Below are positions 38,459 through 40,406 of a stretch of DNA of 40,406 nt, one piece after another. Numbering within the stretch: the stretch's first letter is position 1; each line of letters begins with the position of its first letter. The translations under genes were made by a program, and so were the position numbers. Source of the stretch: a virus; the IMG/VR virus record IMGVR_UViG_3300030419_000962, positions 1 to 40,406 of that record; one strand, given 5' to 3'. Below the pieces are notes generated by a model. The model was not told the origin of the DNA, searched no databases, and worked only from the letters and a program-made list of their open reading frames with translations.

Positions 38459-38480
38459 ATAAGTTTTATTGAGTTGAGTG

Positions 38481-39563
38481 TCAACCAATAGAAGGTGCAA
38501 TAAGTGCGACTTCCGTGACTTCAGCAGCAGCAAGGTCTAGAGGGAAGTTGTGAGCATTACGCTCGTGCATAACTTCCATACCTAGGTTTGCTCTGTTCAG
38601 AACATCTGCCCATGTCGGAACTACCTTACCTGAACTATCAAGGATAGACTGGTTGAAGTTGAATCCGTTGAGGTTGAATGCCATAGTTGATATACCCATA
38701 GAGGTCAACCATATACAAACAACTGGGAAGACAGCAAGGAAGAAGTGAAGTGATCTACTATTGTTGAATGATGCATACTGGAAGATAAGTCTACCAAAGT
38801 ATCCATGTGCAGCAACAATGTTGTAAGTCTCTTCTTCTTGACCGAATTTGTAACCGTAGTTCTGTGATTCATTCTCGGTAGTTTCACGGATAAGTGAGGA
38901 GGTAACTAGTGAACCGTGCATAGCACTGAACAAAGCACCACCGAACATACCTGCGACACCTGCCATATGGAATGGATGCATCAGAATGTTATGTTCCGCC
39001 TGGAATACGAACATGAAGTTAAACGTACCCGATATTCCTAACGGCATTCCATCAGAAAATGATCCTTGTCCAAATGGATAGATGAGGAATACAGCAAATG
39101 CAGCAGAAACTGGTGCACTATATGCTACGCAAATCCATGGACGCATACCTAAACGGTATGATAATTCCCATTGGCGACCCATATAGGCACAGATACCAAT
39201 AAGAAAATGCATGATTACCAACTGGTATGGACCACCGTTGTATAACCATTCATCGAGAGTAGCAGCTTCCCATATTGGATAGAAGTGCATCCCGATAGCG
39301 TTGCTTGAAGGAACAACAGCACCAGAAATGATGTTGTTACCATACATTAAAGAACCAGCAACCGGTTCTCTGATTCCGTCGATATCGACTGGAGGAGCAG
39401 CGATGAACGCTATGATGAAACAAGTAGCAGCAGTTAGAAGACATGGAATCATAAGGACTCCGAACCAACCAACGTATAAGCGATTGTCTGTGGAAGTAAC
39501 CCACTGACAAAACTCGTCCCAATTCTTAAGCGGTGAACTGCTCTGTCTTTGCAGAGTTGTCAT
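38481..39563 (-). CDS. psbA: Photosystem II D1 protein PsbA, 360 aa
   Basis: A full-length D1 protein. Visible landmarks are [20 protein letters not shown], the [20 protein letters not shown] region, [20 protein letters not shown], the [19 protein letters not shown] iron/quinone region, and the manganese-cluster end [20 protein letters not shown]. The C-terminal extension beyond LDLA would be cleaved by host CtpA. Residue 131 (130 in usual D1 numbering) is Gln, as in low-light D1 forms. Phage-made D1 replaces photodamaged host D1 and sustains energy supply during infection. The start overlaps no other gene, and the upstream region holds hairpins and AT-rich promoter sequence. Confidence 0.98.
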   Translation of the reverse strand: MTTLQRQSSSPLKNWDEFCQWVTSTDNRLYVGWFGVLMIPCLLTAATCFIIAFIAAPPVDIDGIREPVAGSLMYGNNIISGAVVPSSNAIGMHFYPIWEAATLDEWLYNGGPYQLVIMHFLIGICAYMGRQWELSYRLGMRPWICVAYSAPVSAAFAVFLIYPFGQGSFSDGMPLGISGTFNFMFVFQAEHNILMHPFHMAGVAGMFGGALFSAMHGSLVTSSLIRETTENESQNYGYKFGQEEETYNIVAAHGYFGRLIFQYASFNNSRSLHFFLAVFPVVCIWLTSMGISTMAFNLNGFNFNQSILDSSGKVVPTWADVLNRANLGMEVMHERNAHNFPLDLAAAEVTEVALIAPSIG

Positions 39564-39645
39564 CTGAATAATAGGGCGATTGATTTACTTGTATGATAAG
39601 ACTAATCCCTAAGGAATCCCCGTGGTCTTGGTTTGGGGTAGTATG

Positions 39646-39659
39646 GACGGTTTCCCGTC
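39646..39659 (-). promoter_or_regulatory. GNRA-capped hairpin in the psbA leader or promoter
   Basis: Minus strand GACGG-GAAA-CCGTC, a 5-bp stem with a GAAA tetraloop 83 bases before the psbA ATG. A GNRA loop suggests an RNA element in the 5' leader. Confidence 0.5.
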
Positions 39660-39706
39660 AATTTATTTATTATAAATGAATGTTAAGCAAATGGCAATAC
39701 CATGTG

Positions 39707-39742
39707 CCACTAGGTGTAGTGGTATCATAACGAACATGATAC
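39707..39742. repeat. Two adjoining perfect inverted repeats
   Basis: CCACTA-GGTG-TAGTGG (39707-39722) is followed, sharing one base, by GTATCAT-AACGAAC-ATGATAC (39722-39742). Both are exact. They lie between divergent genes, where operator sites or structured leaders would be expected. Confidence 0.75.
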
Positions 39743-39764
39743 ATATTTATTATAAGCAATTTTA

Positions 39765-39771
39765 CTAAATA
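39765..39771 (+). promoter_or_regulatory. Late-promoter motif CTAAATA
   Basis: ACTAAATAAGG on the plus strand, 27 bases before the ATG at 39799, in the same position relative to the gene as other late motifs here. Confidence 0.5.
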
Positions 39772-39798
39772 AGGTTACGGTATACTATTTGTAAAAAT

Positions 39799-40293
39799 AT
39801 GAAGAGGATTATTCCTTTCATTATGCTAGTGATGGCAGCTACTCCCATGGCGGCACGTGCTGATCTTACATCAAGAATGACATCGAGTGTTCAGTTGACA
39901 GTTAATGCTGCTGCAACATCTATGAAAAGAATGGGAAACTCTTATAGTATCTCAGGCAATAATGTTGACACAACTGATGGAACGACTGCTAACACGGTTA
40001 GTTCTGGTGCTATTGCCAGTGGTGTCTATGGTCCTGGAACTATTGCGGTAACACAAGACGACCCAGGTGAGTCATTCAGCTTTGCAACTGCATTCACTCA
40101 AGGCGATGCTTTGCATACTGCTGGACCTGATGTAGGTGATGTTTCACCATTTTCTGATCAGTTGTCAACTGCTGCTGGAAGTGCTGGTAACTTAGCTGGT
40201 ACAGTAACTAGTCAGGGTGCTTTGACCGTCACCGCTGGTGGTGCTGGCACAACAGCTACTGGACAATTTGTAACTGAAGTTACTGTTGACTAG
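39799..40293 (+). CDS. Exported or virion-associated protein with signal peptide, 164 aa
   Basis: The first 21 residues (MKRIIPFIMLVMAATPMAAR A) are a classic signal peptide with a likely cut after ARA. The mature part is rich in Ser, Thr, Gly and Ala: VQLTVNAAATSMKRMGNSYS, SISGNNVDTTDGTTANTVSS, SAGNLAGTVTSQGALTVTAG. It has no cysteine or membrane segment and looks like an extended beta protein. Similar serine/threonine-rich signal-peptide proteins occur near psbA in other cyanophages and have been reported as virion proteins, as I recall. A second gene with the same N-terminus follows three bases after the stop. A late-type promoter precedes it. Confidence 0.7.
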   Translation: MKRIIPFIMLVMAATPMAARADLTSRMTSSVQLTVNAAATSMKRMGNSYSISGNNVDTTDGTTANTVSSGAIASGVYGPGTIAVTQDDPGESFSFATAFTQGDALHTAGPDVGDVSPFSDQLSTAAGSAGNLAGTVTSQGALTVTAGGAGTTATGQFVTEVTVD

Positions 40294-40295
40294 AG

Positions 40296-40406
40296 ATGAA
40301 AAGGTTAATCCCTTTAATATTGCTATTAGGTTACGGGACTGCTGCTAGAGCAGTCCCCGTGGTCCCGAACTTTACACAAGGCTCGATGACTACACACACG
40401 GAAACA
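40296..40406 (+). CDS. Second exported protein of the same type (3' end missing)
   Basis: 37 codons are visible before the window ends. MKRLIPLILLLGYGTAARA is a signal peptide closely resembling that of the preceding gene (MKRIIPFIMLV...ARA), with the same MKR-I/L-IP opening and ARA cut site. The mature part begins VPVVPNFTQGSMTTHTET. It starts three bases after the 164-aa gene stop. A perfect 9-bp hairpin lies within its signal-peptide codons (40335-40357). It may be the second in a tandem family. Confidence 0.7.
   Translation, partial: MKRLIPLILLLGYGTAARAVPVVPNFTQGSMTTHTET

Larger units (their letters stand above)
39564..39798. other. Divergent intergenic region between psbA and the exported-protein gene
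   Basis: 235 bases with no convincing gene. Toward psbA it holds a GACGG-GAAA-CCGTC hairpin (39646-39659) next to AT-rich late-type sequence (AATAAATA). In the middle are stacked inverted repeats (39707-39742). Toward the plus strand is a CTAAATA late motif (39765-39771). A 24-codon minus-strand frame at 39670-39744 is noted but not called. Confidence 0.6.

Noticed and set aside
39630-39665. Sigma70 promoter for psbA using TTGACG
   Set aside because: TTGACG is present on the minus strand, but no -10 lies at 16-18 bases and the box overlaps the GNRA hairpin.
39670-39744. 24-codon minus-strand frame starting MYHVRYDTTTPSGTWYCHLL
   Set aside because: It has a plausible start but lies inside the palindromes, has no ribosome-binding site and is too short to support. 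It may be a remnant of a small gene.
1-40406. tRNA genes, CRISPR arrays, insertion sequences, integrase or attachment sites
   Set aside because: No cloverleaf-like block, repeat-spacer pattern, transposase motif or integrase was seen. Short tRNAs could be missed by eye.

Overview
The window is a stretch of a T4-like cyanophage genome (a contractile-tailed phage of marine Synechococcus or Prochlorococcus). The evidence is a set of T4-type genes (gp4, gp5, gp26, gp32, gp33, gp48, gp53, gp59) beside cyanophage hallmark host-derived genes: psbA (photosystem II D1), talC (transaldolase), phoH, thyX, purN and a glutaredoxin. The sequence is AT-rich, tightly packed and almost entirely on the minus strand. 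No tRNA, rRNA, CRISPR array, insertion sequence or integrase was seen.

Layout. 1-7067: two large fibre/adhesin-type virion genes; the first runs off the left edge. 7101-8744: small genes, including a 28-codon membrane peptide, a sigma70-type promoter and a plus-strand pair of tandem paralogues. 8705-25968: a 2OG-Fe(II) oxygenase, then the tail and baseplate block: a fibre-type protein, a probable spike protein, a 2005-residue duplicated structural protein, the gp5 hub, a gp27/gpD-like hub, two tape-measure-type proteins, a small ORF fused to gp26 by a probable -1 frameshift, and a tail-tube-fold protein. 26001-28815: a plus-strand unit of gp4, an unknown gene, gp48 and gp53. 28893-33473: minus-strand replication and late-transcription genes (gp32, a DUF1825-like gene, gp59, a second 2OG oxygenase, gp33, a PD-(D/E)XK nuclease, phoH). 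33513-38429: nucleotide and carbon metabolism (thyX, purN, glutaredoxin, talC) mixed with small phage genes. 38481-39563: psbA. 39799-40406: the start of a plus-strand run of small exported proteins.

Regulation is unusually legible. T4-type late promoter motifs (TATAAATA or CTAAATA) sit about 20-30 bases before many structural genes, which fits the presence of gp33. Four sites look like host sigma70 or NtcA promoters. They precede a 67-aa gene, gp32 (perfect consensus), the thyX unit and a 42-aa DUF4278-like gene. The last has an NtcA box of the form GTA-N8-TAC, then two tandem elements resembling the glutamine riboswitch (glnA / Downstream-peptide class), then the small ORF. This compact unit could read host nitrogen status.

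Two observations deserve most attention. One is the nitrogen-responsive unit at 34402-34711. The other is the canonical T TTT TTC slippery heptamer at the end of gp26. It lies directly upstream of an in-frame (-1) 57-codon ORF and a tape-measure candidate, the same architecture as the lambda G/GT-H tail-chaperone system. Thirteen genes or starts were set by reading the sequence: five complete genes are too short to stand out (28, 42, 56, 57 and 57 codons, plus one of 59), and several starts were moved using ribosome-binding sites, promoter positions or overlaps.
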